From G963663525 sp963663525 (GTDB taxonomy: Bacteria; Myxococcota_A; SURF-8; G963663525): a stretch of DNA of 64,000 bases. Positions 26,859-34,616 of this stretch are shown one piece after another; position 1 is the stretch's first letter, and every line of letters begins with the position of its first letter. A program made the translations under genes and the position numbers. The notes below the pieces were generated by a model. That model made no database searches and had not been told where the DNA came from. It worked only from the letters and a program-made list of their open reading frames with translations. The stretch spans positions 558,001-622,000 of the forward strand of contig CAXXHC010000004.1 in the NCBI GenBank assembly GCA_963663525.2, written 5' to 3'.

Positions 26859-26928
26859 GGGGTCGGACGAAACGGTGATTCGAAAGAACGTATGGAACAT
26901 CGAAATCTCTTCACGTTGCTTCTGTCAC

Positions 26929-28245
26929 TTAGCGTCTATCCTCGTCTGTCGCATTGCGTCTACCTCTTGATCTCGTGGCTTGTCGATACCTCCTTGGCCG
27001 GAGCCTTCGCCGAAGGCCTCCCCGTCCGTCGCCTACAACCCTCTCACGCACGAGCAAGGCGGGCGGGTCAAGGCTGCAAAGCACGAGCGAAGCGAGCCTG
27101 GCCTTGACGCGCCCGGTGCTCGTGCTACTGGGCACAAGCCGACGGACGGGGAGGACTGGAATCGCACCCGTCGCCACCAGACGCACGGCCTGCAAACTCC
27201 CAACCCCCATAACCGTCCGGCACCCCCCCAAAGCCTCGGGCGAAAAGCCCTCGGAACGTTTCAAAAGAGCATGCACGATCCGGCACAGTTTCGCCGCCAC
27301 CGCCACCTTCGCCTTGTTGGCACCGTGCTTCACCACCCAGCGGCGATAATACGGGTTCAGCGGCTTCTTTCGCTTCCGGGCGTGCTGCGCGCATTCCACA
27401 AGCAACGCCCGCAACAACCCCGGCCCCTCCCGCGTGATGCGTCCCTTGCGCTCGCGATCCCCCGAATCGTAGCTCGACGGGCACAGACCCACGTAGGCCG
27501 TCACCTGCTTTCCCGAACGGAAACGACCGATGTCGAACAGATGCGCCGCAAGCGCCAGCCGCGTGATCGGGCCCACTCCCGGAATCGTCTGCACCCCATC
27601 GAACGCGTGGTTTTCACGGCCAAGATCCTCGGCCATCGTCGTCAACCCTTCGATCTGATTCGAGGCCAAAAGGAAGCTGGCGAAATGCGTTTCCAACAGC
27701 TGTCTCACCATCTCGGGCATCTTGGCGTCGAGCCGCTTTTTCCAGGCCGCTTGGGTGTTCATGCTTCCCGAGGCGCCATCCAGGCCGTACTCCCTCAGCA
27801 GCGCCTTGGCGGCGTTGATCGCCTGCGTCTGGATCTTCACGTTCAGCGCCCGCGCCTTGAGCACCGAACGAAGCTTGCGCATCGGCTCCGGCGGCAGAAC
27901 CACCTCGCGAACCAAGGCTCCCGTGCGCAGGTTGGTACAGAGATCCTGGGCGTCGCGGGTGTCGGTCTTTTTCTTCCGGCTGCGGGTTTTCTTCGCCACT
28001 TCATCCGCCGGGTACACCTGCGGGCATCCTCCCAATACGGCGACGATTCCGCTTGTGGAATACGCCTTCGAACAGGCTTCCAACCCCACCGGCGCACCGG
28101 GATGCTTTTCGAGCCAGGGCCGGAGCGTTTCGGAGAATCCGGAAAAGGTGGTCGGACAGGATCCGAGAAAAACCTGCTTTCCCGTATCGTCCTGAATGCA
28201 AATGGTGGTTGACTTCTGATGCACATCCATTCCAATATAAATCAT
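26929..28245 (-). CDS. IS110-family DEDD transposase, copy 1 (extended C-terminus)
   Basis: 438 residues. The RuvC-like N-terminal domain has the acidic residues D7 (IGMDVHQ), E56 (GLEACS), D95 and D98 (TDTRDAQD). The C-terminal Transposase_20 region has TIPGVGPITRLALAAHL and the serine-bearing YDSGDRERKGRITREGPGLLRA. This recombinase cuts and rejoins DNA under guidance of the IS-encoded RNA. Compared with copy 2, a C-tract length difference just after EALG (near 27222) puts the last ~100 residues in another frame. They are Arg-rich and probably not native, so the natural end is likely near residue 375. Confidence 0.88.
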   Translation of the reverse strand: MIYIGMDVHQKSTTICIQDDTGKQVFLGSCPTTFSGFSETLRPWLEKHPGAPVGLEACSKAYSTSGIVAVLGGCPQVYPADEVAKKTRSRKKKTDTRDAQDLCTNLRTGALVREVVLPPEPMRKLRSVLKARALNVKIQTQAINAAKALLREYGLDGASGSMNTQAAWKKRLDAKMPEMVRQLLETHFASFLLASNQIEGLTTMAEDLGRENHAFDGVQTIPGVGPITRLALAAHLFDIGRFRSGKQVTAYVGLCPSSYDSGDRERKGRITREGPGLLRALLVECAQHARKRKKPLNPYYRRWVVKHGANKAKVAVAAKLCRIVHALLKRSEGFSPEALGGCRTVMGVGSLQAVRLVATGAIPVLPVRRLVPSSTSTGRVKARLASLVLCSLDPPALLVRERVVGDGRGGLRRRLRPRRYRQATRSRGRRNATDEDRR

Positions 28246-28345
28246 GGGCTTTCCTCCTGCTTGGGACGCTCAAGCGATCCCGTCATCAAAATAGGGCGAT
28301 GATACCATCGACCCTGCCGGGGGAAAGCCCTCTCTTATGGAATCA

Positions 28346-28441
28346 CGGTCTTTCGCCGTAAGGCGAATGGCCGTGAAAACACAAGCAATCCGGGCCATCG
28401 ATCCGTTCCGGATCGAAGACCTGGGCACCCTTTCTTTCATC
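28346..28441. repeat. Hairpin core of element A (copy 1), right of the IS
   Basis: Holds the hairpin CGGTCTTTCGCC-GTAA-GGCGAATGGCCG and then a second palindrome ATCGATCCGTTCCGGATCGA. Both are shared with 34199-34275 and 51127-51400. Element C is inserted immediately after it at 28442. Confidence 0.7.
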
Positions 28442-28622
28442 TAACCCGCGTAATTCATGAAGAATCTACTGTGACTTGAAAATCCTCGATCTTTCACTCG
28501 TTTCCCGATTTTCATCCTCGACAGACTGTAAAGTATGCCTGCGGGTGAAAATCGGTCCAACTTCATGAAATATCTTCGGTTTTCGGCGTCTCGCTACGAT
28601 CCTCATCAATAATGCGGGCTAA
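28442..28622. mobile_element. Element C (MITE-like, 181 bp), copy 1
   Basis: Ends TAACCCGCGTAATTCATGA and its near-complement TCAATAATGCGGGCTAA form terminal inverted repeats. The 181-bp body is the reverse complement of 51141-51320 with few differences. No coding capacity. It interrupts element A just before that element's right end. Confidence 0.8.
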
Positions 28623-29722
28623 CGAGTTAGATTCATGCCGAATCTAGAATGGAATCGTTCTACCCCTTCTTGAGTCCACAACGCCGTGAAAATCGCGGCT
28701 CCCGCGAAAGCGCCGGGAATCAGCGCGGCGATGGACACACCGATCCAACCCAATCCCGCCATGCGGCTTGTAGCCTGCAAGAATACGAAAGCCGCCAGAC
28801 CCGCCGCAAATCCCAGCCCGAAAATGCGACCACCTCTCGGGATTTTCCGGCTTCCGGCGATGGCGAAGGCCGCCAGCGGAAACCAGAACGTCAAAAAGGG
28901 TAGGGCGAGTTGCATCGTTTGTTGCGTTTCCAGCTTTGCGACGGAATGCCCCTGCCGGGTTTTCCATTCGATGCAGGCGGCCAGATCCCAAGGGGACAGT
29001 TCGTCGCCCTGCTCCCAGCCGTAGCGGAAATGTCGAGGCGTTTCGGGCAGATGCTCCTCGATGCGATCGAGAAACTCCGTCTCGTCTACGCTCGTTCGGC
29101 GGACGTGGTGCCAGATCCACTTGCCGTCTCGCCATTCAAGGCGTTCGGCTTCGAGCACGAAACGCAGCGAGCCGTCCGGGTTTTCGCGAAAATGCAGCAC
29201 GTCCCGGAACGAATCGGAGGTTTCGTCCTTGCGTTCCATCCGCCAGGAGCCGGAAGGCCCCCGGTACCACTCATGCGCCGGACGCCATTTCTCGCCCCAT
29301 TGCGGTTTGTGCTTGATGTCTTCGTCTATTGTCTGGCGATAACGTCCCGCCGCCCAGGGAGCCAGCGTGCAGGCCAGCGTCGCCTGCAACGTGGCCAGCA
29401 GCAATCCCAGCATGACGAAAGGCAGCGCGCGCCGCAGCGTGGATTGTCCCAGCGCCATCAGGACTTGCGTTTCTCCCCGACGAAGGCGCAGAAAAAGCAG
29501 GGTCAGCGGGCCGAAAATCCCGGCCAGGGGAAGCAGCATCGTTGCCGCCGTGAAGAAGCGATATCCGGCGAGACGCATCATGTAAAAGCTTTCGGCCTCA
29601 TAGGCCGCCACGATGCGGGCGTGCTCGACGGAATCGAAGATCAGAAACAGCACCACCAGCACCGCGAGCGCCAGCCCGGTAAAACGCAGGGCGTCGTTCC
29701 ATGTGGTGCGAAAGTAGGTCAT
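28619..29722 (-). CDS. lptG: LPS export permease of the LptF/LptG family (LptG position)
   Basis: 367 residues. YjgP/YjgQ-family inner-membrane permease of the LptBFG transporter that extracts LPS and passes it to LptC/A. Three hydrophobic segments lie in the first ~110 residues, a periplasmic domain in the middle (~120-270), and three more segments at the end. The ATG at 29722 overlaps the stop of the upstream lptF in an ATGA. The last dozen codons (ERFHSRFGMNLTR) and the stop lie within element A and element C sequence. The insertion therefore replaced the native C-terminus, apparently without destroying the gene. Confidence 0.85.
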   Translation of the reverse strand: MTYFRTTWNDALRFTGLALAVLVVLFLIFDSVEHARIVAAYEAESFYMMRLAGYRFFTAATMLLPLAGIFGPLTLLFLRLRRGETQVLMALGQSTLRRALPFVMLGLLLATLQATLACTLAPWAAGRYRQTIDEDIKHKPQWGEKWRPAHEWYRGPSGSWRMERKDETSDSFRDVLHFRENPDGSLRFVLEAERLEWRDGKWIWHHVRRTSVDETEFLDRIEEHLPETPRHFRYGWEQGDELSPWDLAACIEWKTRQGHSVAKLETQQTMQLALPFLTFWFPLAAFAIAGSRKIPRGGRIFGLGFAAGLAAFVFLQATSRMAGLGWIGVSIAALIPGAFAGAAIFTALWTQEGVERFHSRFGMNLTR

Positions 29723-30759
29723 GCGCGTTTCCGTGTCCAAAGAAGGGCGACGGGAATCAGCACGAGAGGCAGCCATTCTCCCACCGCCACCGGAAGCAGG
29801 GATTTCAACGCCAGATTGTGTCCCAGGCGCGCCAGCAGGTAGGAGGCTGCCAGCCATCCCGCCATAGCCGCCAACGTGGCTGCGGTGGACGGGATTTTCA
29901 GGCAGGCGGCTGCGCGGGAGATCAGCCAGAACAGCGGAAACCAGAACACGGCCAGCACACGCCGGAAAGGTTCCGTCTCTGCCGGTAGCCCGCCCCCCTT
30001 CAGGCGGTCGAAACCGGTGTGTCGTAGTACGTCGTCGAACAGGGCGTCTTCTTTACGGGCGGTGGGCAACTCCACCGACAAGTGCTTGAAATCATGCAAC
30101 AAAAGGTCTCTTTGATAAAACCATCCCTCGTCGAGATCCAGACGTCTTTTCCGGCGGCTTGCGGACAATCGCGCCTCGCGGGCGGCCATCACACGCAGAC
30201 CGTCTGCGGATTCCTCCACGAACACGCCGCCGCGTGAGCCATCCGGTTCAGGCTCTTTCAGAAACAGTCGATGCTGAGGGCCGAGCCACACGAACACGCC
30301 GGTCTCGAAACCTTCCACCGCCGCGTTTTTCCAGGCTTTTTCCAGCCAGCGCTGGGTTTGTTCCAGGCCCATGGGAGCCAGCCAGCCGACCCACAGAAAG
30401 GCCAGCGGCGTCATGGCGAGACTGGCAAGGAGGTAGGGTTTTTCGATGCGCCGGGCGGTTGCGCCCATCGCCGAGAGGGCCAGGGTCTCGCCATCCAGTC
30501 GGGTACGGAGCCGGACGAGGGTCAGGGCCAGCAGCCATGCCGGAGCGAGGGCGTATTGCGAGGCGGGAAACAGCGCCCAGGTCAGTGCCGCGAGCGCGGG
30601 GCCGAACTCGATTCCCGAGCGAAACACCAACTCCACCGTGCGTCCGGCCTGCGTGAGAATCACGACGGCCAGCACGCCTAGCCAGCAGGCGGGAAACAGC
30701 CGGAAGAGTTCGAGCAATCGCGTGCGTGTGTAAGCCGTTAGGTAAGTGCCGGAAAACAC
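29719..30759 (-). CDS. lptF: LPS export permease of the LptF/LptG family (LptF position)
   Basis: 346 residues. Same YjgP/YjgQ fold as its neighbour: membrane segments at about 22-42, 62-80 and 95-125, a soluble periplasmic beta-rich domain (~135-250) and three C-terminal segments ending in a basic tail. Forms the heterodimeric permease with the downstream gene. Which of the two is LptF and which LptG is assigned by gene order and is not proven. First gene of the pair, coupled by a 4-base overlap. lptB, lptC and lptA are not in the window. Confidence 0.85.
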   Translation of the reverse strand: MFSGTYLTAYTRTRLLELFRLFPACWLGVLAVVILTQAGRTVELVFRSGIEFGPALAALTWALFPASQYALAPAWLLALTLVRLRTRLDGETLALSAMGATARRIEKPYLLASLAMTPLAFLWVGWLAPMGLEQTQRWLEKAWKNAAVEGFETGVFVWLGPQHRLFLKEPEPDGSRGGVFVEESADGLRVMAAREARLSASRRKRRLDLDEGWFYQRDLLLHDFKHLSVELPTARKEDALFDDVLRHTGFDRLKGGGLPAETEPFRRVLAVFWFPLFWLISRAAACLKIPSTAATLAAMAGWLAASYLLARLGHNLALKSLLPVAVGEWLPLVLIPVALLWTRKRA

Positions 30760-30851
30760 GGGGTATTCCTATCCTTCAAACGCTTGCGGGCGAGCGGAAG
30801 GAATCGCCGGAACGCGACGGGTGGACGCCGAAGCGGAGTTTTTTTCGGGAA

Positions 30852-31154
30852 TCAGGATTCTTCCGATTCCGGGGGGAACCACTCGCCCAGGACTTCCATG
30901 ACCTTTCGGGCCTGGTTGGCGCTCGAAAACACGAATTTGCTTTGCATCCGGTAGATGCCGCCGCGTTTCTGATATCGCCGAATCACCGCCTTGGCCGGGC
31001 CGTATTCCCCGGTCTTGCGGTCCATGTCGCAATATCGGAAAATAATCGTAGTCCAGGCCCCCTTGGTGAGGACTTGTTTGTCCAGTTCCTTGGTGGTCAG
31101 AACGCCGTCATCGTTGGTCCAGTTGACGGTCAATTCTTCAATGGTTTCGGCCAT
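30852..31154 (-). CDS. Small conserved hypothetical protein
   Basis: 100 residues, acidic at both ends. The middle (GAWTTIIFRYCDMDRKTGEYGPAK followed by AVIRRYQKRGGIYRMQSKF) alternates hydrophobic and charged residues like a small beta-sheet fold, and the end (SSANQARKVMEVLGEWF) looks helical. It looks like a real gene by codon pattern. It resembles small uncharacterised proteins of deltaproteobacteria in style, but I do not recognise a named family. It stands alone, 92 bases upstream of lptF on the same strand. Confidence 0.6.
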   Translation of the reverse strand: MAETIEELTVNWTNDDGVLTTKELDKQVLTKGAWTTIIFRYCDMDRKTGEYGPAKAVIRRYQKRGGIYRMQSKFVFSSANQARKVMEVLGEWFPPESEES

Positions 31155-31389
31155 GACGCAACTCCCTGCCGGATAATCGGGTTTGGCGAAGCTGAACGAG
31201 TGGCGCAGAATATAGCGAATCGCGAACGAATCCGCAACATTCGAAACGAAAAATACGCTTTTTTTAGGAAACGGCTCTATGGGTTTGGAGAACGCGTGGA
31301 TGCCCCGTTTTCATTCATTCCGAGGAAACCATGGCTCTGCCTGGGTGCTGTGTCGCTGGAAAAGAAAATATTCGAAGAATAACGAGAGG

Positions 31390-32454
31390 TTACGGTTCGT
31401 CGATCACGTCCTGATAGATTTGCATCAGGCGTGGCCCCCAAACCTTCAGCGAGTAATCCCGCTCCACTTTCCTGCGTCCGGCGCTTCCCATCTTGGTTGC
31501 AAGTTCGGCGTCGGCCACGAGCCTGCGCAACGACCGGTACCAGTCGTTGGGAGTGGAGGCCCAAAATCCGGTTTCGCCGTCCCGGATGATGTCGGCGTTG
31601 ACGCCCACCGGCGTGGCCACGGCGGGACGTCCCGCCGCCATATATTGCAACACTTTGGCTCCGCATTTTCCCCTGGACCATTCGTTGTCCGGCAGCGGCA
31701 TGATGCCGATGTCGAAATCGTGCAGCGCGTGGATTTCGCCCTGTTCGGTCCACGGCACGAAACTGCACGGCACGTGGGGAAAGACGTGAGGTGTCGAGGA
31801 GATCACGCGTAGTTCGATGGGGAATTCCTCGGCCAGTTTGGCGAGCGCCTGCGCCACGATATCGAGATTCGGCAGGTTGATCGGCAGACCGATCCAGCCG
31901 ATGACGATGCGGCGGTCGCGCGGCTTCGGCTGTGCCGGGTACGCATCGGTGTCGATGACGGTGGGTACGATAGTGACTTTTTCCGAGAAATGCCGTGCAA
32001 ATTCGGCAAGATAGCGATTTCCGACGATCACCCGCCGCACTTTTTTCAACAACGATCGAAGCTTGCGGTCGTGCAGGAACGTGAGGTAGATGGCGTCGTC
32101 GAATTCGAGAATCGTTTTCGGGTTCAACTCCAGCAGGCGATCGTCCAAAGCCCCCGGTTCGTAGGGAAAAGCCTGGTTTTCCAGCAGTACGAGGTCGTAC
32201 CGGTCGGCTGTCTCGATGATTTTGGTGCGGCGGGAAAGGTAGTGGCCCGTTTTTTTCGCCAGTTGGATGTACGAGGACGGTCCTCCCAGGTTTCGTTTCA
32301 GGCAGTAGAAGTCGTCGTCGAACAGCGATTGGCAGTCCACCTCGAAACCGGCTTCGTTCCAGAACGGTTCGTACTGGAGAAAGCGGTAGCGGGTGGCCGG
32401 GTTGATTCGGCTTCCTTTGGCCAGCAGCAGGATTTTTTGGAGTTTGTCGGGCAT
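31390..32454 (-). CDS. Glycosyltransferase, GT4-like
   Basis: 354 residues. The C-terminal GT-B half has VIGWIG, DIGIMPLPDNEWSRGKCGAKVLQYMAAGRPAVATPVG and NADIIRDGETGF, the nucleotide-sugar-binding E/K-x7-E-like region of GT4 enzymes. The N-terminal half begins ILLLAKGSRINPATRYR with a typical open Rossmann start. The ATG overlaps the stop of the upstream glycosyltransferase gene by one base (TGATG), so the two are co-translated. Probably assembles a surface glycan; donor and acceptor are unknown. A longer upstream in-frame extension is a shadow of the neighbouring gene. Confidence 0.85.
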   Translation of the reverse strand: MPDKLQKILLLAKGSRINPATRYRFLQYEPFWNEAGFEVDCQSLFDDDFYCLKRNLGGPSSYIQLAKKTGHYLSRRTKIIETADRYDLVLLENQAFPYEPGALDDRLLELNPKTILEFDDAIYLTFLHDRKLRSLLKKVRRVIVGNRYLAEFARHFSEKVTIVPTVIDTDAYPAQPKPRDRRIVIGWIGLPINLPNLDIVAQALAKLAEEFPIELRVISSTPHVFPHVPCSFVPWTEQGEIHALHDFDIGIMPLPDNEWSRGKCGAKVLQYMAAGRPAVATPVGVNADIIRDGETGFWASTPNDWYRSLRRLVADAELATKMGSAGRRKVERDYSLKVWGPRLMQIYQDVIDEP

Positions 32455-33689
32455 CAGAGTTCCTCGTCCTCGTCGATCAGCACCGGTTCGCGTCCGGGGA
32501 AAAAGGAGAGGTAGCGGTTGACGAGCTGGCGGACGATTTTGCGCGCCCGGAATCGTTCGCCGTGGATTCTGGCCGCCCTCTTCATCTGGACGTCGTCCCT
32601 GTCCAGCACGCCAAGCAAAGCCCGTGCAAGCCCTTTTTCCTCGTGGATATCGTAGCGGGTGCAGGAGCTGTCGTCGAGGATTTCCCGTGTCAGCGGGGAA
32701 TCGGGCACGATCACCGGACGGCCAAAGGTCAGCGCCAGCATGATCCATCCCGAGTGGCTCATCTGCCGGAAGGGGTAGGCGCAGAAATCCGCCGCCTGGA
32801 AATAGTACTGAACTTCGTTGGGTTCGATGGGCTTGATTCGCGCGCAGACATTGGGAAACCGCTCGCAGATGCCTTCGATGGTCTTCGCGTAGTGCTCGTG
32901 CATCGGCTGTCCGCCGACGATCAGCGTATGGCGGCTCAGGCGTCCGCGTCCGAAGAGGCTGATGATGTCGGTCAGTCCCCGGTATGGCTGCACGTTGCCA
33001 TAGACGAGAAACACCTTGCCCCTGGGCTGGATACCCAGCTTTCGCAGCGCCTGGGCGCGCGTGAGCGTCGCAGGATAAAAGGAATGAAAGGCATGTGTGG
33101 GGAAATACTCCACTTTTTCCGCTTCGACATCCGGAAAGGCAGAACGCAGCCAGCGCGTGCTGTCGTGGGTCTGGCAGAAAATTTTGTCCGCCATGTGAAA
33201 CAGCGCCAGACGCCCGTGGTGTGCGACCCATTCGTCCAGCAATTCGCGGTCCGGCTCGTTGACCATCGTCCAGAACACGCGATACCCAAGGCGTTTTGCC
33301 GCCCAGATGGTGGCGATTTCCTGGGACGCTTTCAATACCTGTTCTTTGGAACTCGCACCGGTGAAAGGATTTTCGTATTCCTTGATCTGGTGAATGTGCA
33401 GCACTTCGCAATGCAGGCGAAGGCGGGCCAGTTCGGCAGGATCGAGGCGATCCAGCCACGTCACTTCGGCTCCCGCCAACTCCAGTTCGTGTTTCAATAC
33501 GGTAAGATACGGGCTGTTTTCGCCCCTGGGATACAACGCCACCCGCACGCAGGGTTCCGGGTAAAACTGCAAGCGGACGCGCTCCATCGCCCAATCGACG
33601 AAGCGGTCGTTGGCGAATTGCAGAAAACGAAGTGGGTAGATGCCTTTTGCGGGCAGTTTGAACGGGTCCAAACCGTTTCCTCCGTCCAC
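32454..33689 (-). CDS. Glycosyltransferase-like protein, GT-B fold
   Basis: 411 residues from a GTG start. The N-terminal domain has YLTVLKHELELAGAEVTWLDRL. The C-terminal domain has KVFLVYGNVQPYRGLTDIISLF, HTLIVGGQP and a GT4-like donor site (YYFQAADFCAYPFRQMSHSGWIMLALTFGRPVIVPDSP). The start is uncertain: only this GTG lies between an upstream in-frame stop and the conserved-looking DPFKLPAKGIYPL. It forms a two-gene unit with the downstream glycosyltransferase. Confidence 0.78.
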   Translation of the reverse strand: MDGGNGLDPFKLPAKGIYPLRFLQFANDRFVDWAMERVRLQFYPEPCVRVALYPRGENSPYLTVLKHELELAGAEVTWLDRLDPAELARLRLHCEVLHIHQIKEYENPFTGASSKEQVLKASQEIATIWAAKRLGYRVFWTMVNEPDRELLDEWVAHHGRLALFHMADKIFCQTHDSTRWLRSAFPDVEAEKVEYFPTHAFHSFYPATLTRAQALRKLGIQPRGKVFLVYGNVQPYRGLTDIISLFGRGRLSRHTLIVGGQPMHEHYAKTIEGICERFPNVCARIKPIEPNEVQYYFQAADFCAYPFRQMSHSGWIMLALTFGRPVIVPDSPLTREILDDSSCTRYDIHEEKGLARALLGVLDRDDVQMKRAARIHGERFRARKIVRQLVNRYLSFFPGREPVLIDEDEEL

Positions 33690-34616
33690 GAAGTTGACGA
33701 CGCCGTGCCGCGCTTGATTTGATGACGCAGCAGGTCAAAAATCCACACTACACATTTTTCACGTTTTTGCAATAGCGCAGACTGAACCGGCTTGCACGGT
33801 CCCCTGGAGAGCGGGAGGTTTCGCGCCACCTTACGATTTTCGTTCCTATAAATTCTATTGAATATACTACAAAGTCGTGCATTTTTACGCAAACTCACGT
33901 CATGCTCGATCCATGCCGCAAAACTCGCGACAAACTGTAACAAACCGTGCAAAGTTCCCCCCGGTTTTCTCGCAACGAGTCGAGGGAACCGAGAAAAAAG
34001 TGTACAGCAACTGGACAAAAACGGGCTTTTTCGACCGAAAAATCAAGATCCATTTGGTTTTCTCTCGCAAGCCTCGTGGTTCCGAATCTGCACGTTTTTT
34101 CACCAATTTGCACGTTTGTTGGAGAGGAAAACGGAGAGGACGATTCAATTCTAGATTTGGTACAAACTTGGCTCGGCGAATAAAGGAAAGGGTGCCCGGG
34201 TCTTCGATCCGGAACGGATCGATGGCCCGGATTTTTCGTGTTTACACGGCCATTCGCCTGACGGCGAAAGACCGTGGCACCCGCGAAAATACTTGGAGGG
34301 AGGAAAATCTTCAAGAATTGAATCGCCTTTGGAAAACGGAGAGAAGACTTGCCTTATGAAAGTATTATAAGTATAATAAATTCAATGTTTTTCATGGTTT
34401 TCGCGGTATCCGCGTTTCGAGGGCGTGCTTCCGAGGAGGACGACCGGGCCTCGTGGCGGAGACTTGTTGCGTAACATGTTGAAATGATGTGGAATTTCGT
34501 TTCGTCCGGCGAATGGATGGAAGCGTCGGGCTTTTTCGTTGACCCCATGGTCGGTTTCGGGGTATCGCTTGCGGGAATTTCGAAGCGGATCGACGGCAGC
34601 GAAAAGGAGTGATTTT
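33690..34616. other. Long intergenic region holding solitary element A
   Basis: 927 bases without a supportable gene; the frames here look non-coding. Richer in A and T than the neighbouring genes. It contains the complete element A (34139-34327). An AT-rich stretch (about 34358-34395) could hold the surE promoter. Confidence 0.6.
34139..34327. mobile_element. Element A, solitary empty copy (about 189 bp)
   Basis: Terminal inverted repeats GACGATTCAATTCTAGA at the left and TCAAGAATTGAATCGCC (34311-34327) at the right. Internally it has the palindrome around GATCCGGAACGGATC and the hairpin CGGCCATTCGCC-TGAC-GGCGAAAGACCG. It is the same unit that flanks both IS copies, here in reverse orientation and uninterrupted. 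No coding capacity, so it resembles a non-autonomous MITE. The IS target core is at 34275-34276. Confidence 0.8.

Larger units (their letters stand above)
26690..28345 (-). mobile_element. IS110-family (IS1111-group) insertion sequence, copy 1
   Basis: Ends were set by comparing with the empty element A at 34.3 kb. Empty reads GGGTGC-CA-CGGTC; here CA at 26688-26689 is followed by TCTATAAGAG, and GGAATCA ending at 28345 is followed by CGGTC. So 1656 bp entered at a CA core. Subterminal inverted repeats ATAAGAGAG lie 7 bases from the transposase-5' end (CTCTTAT at 28331-28337 on the plus strand) and 3 bases from the other end (26693-26701), a layout known for the IS1111 group. It encodes one transposase and has a long non-coding stretch after it. 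Confidence 0.9.
26637..28660. mobile_element. Element A, occupied copy 1 (interrupted by the IS and by element C)
   Basis: The left end, GGCAATTCAATTCTTGA at 26637-26653, and the right end, TCTAGAATGGAATCGTTC ending at 28660, are the inverted terminal repeats of the short element seen whole at 34139-34327. The left ~50 bases (to 26689) precede the IS. The hairpin section (28346-28441) lies between the IS and element C, and the last ~38 bases follow element C. The right end lies within the 3' end of lptG. Confidence 0.75.

Noticed and set aside
26980..28212. Plus-strand frame of 410 codons opposite the IS transposase (also in copy 2)
   Set aside because: Antisense to a well-conserved DEDD transposase.
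32562..33722. Plus-strand frame of 386 codons
   Set aside because: Antisense to the glycosyltransferase gene, which has recognisable GT-B motifs.
33858..34359. Several overlapping small frames in the 33.7-34.6 kb gap
   Set aside because: Low-complexity, mutually overlapping, no ribosome sites or family resemblance; they cross element A.
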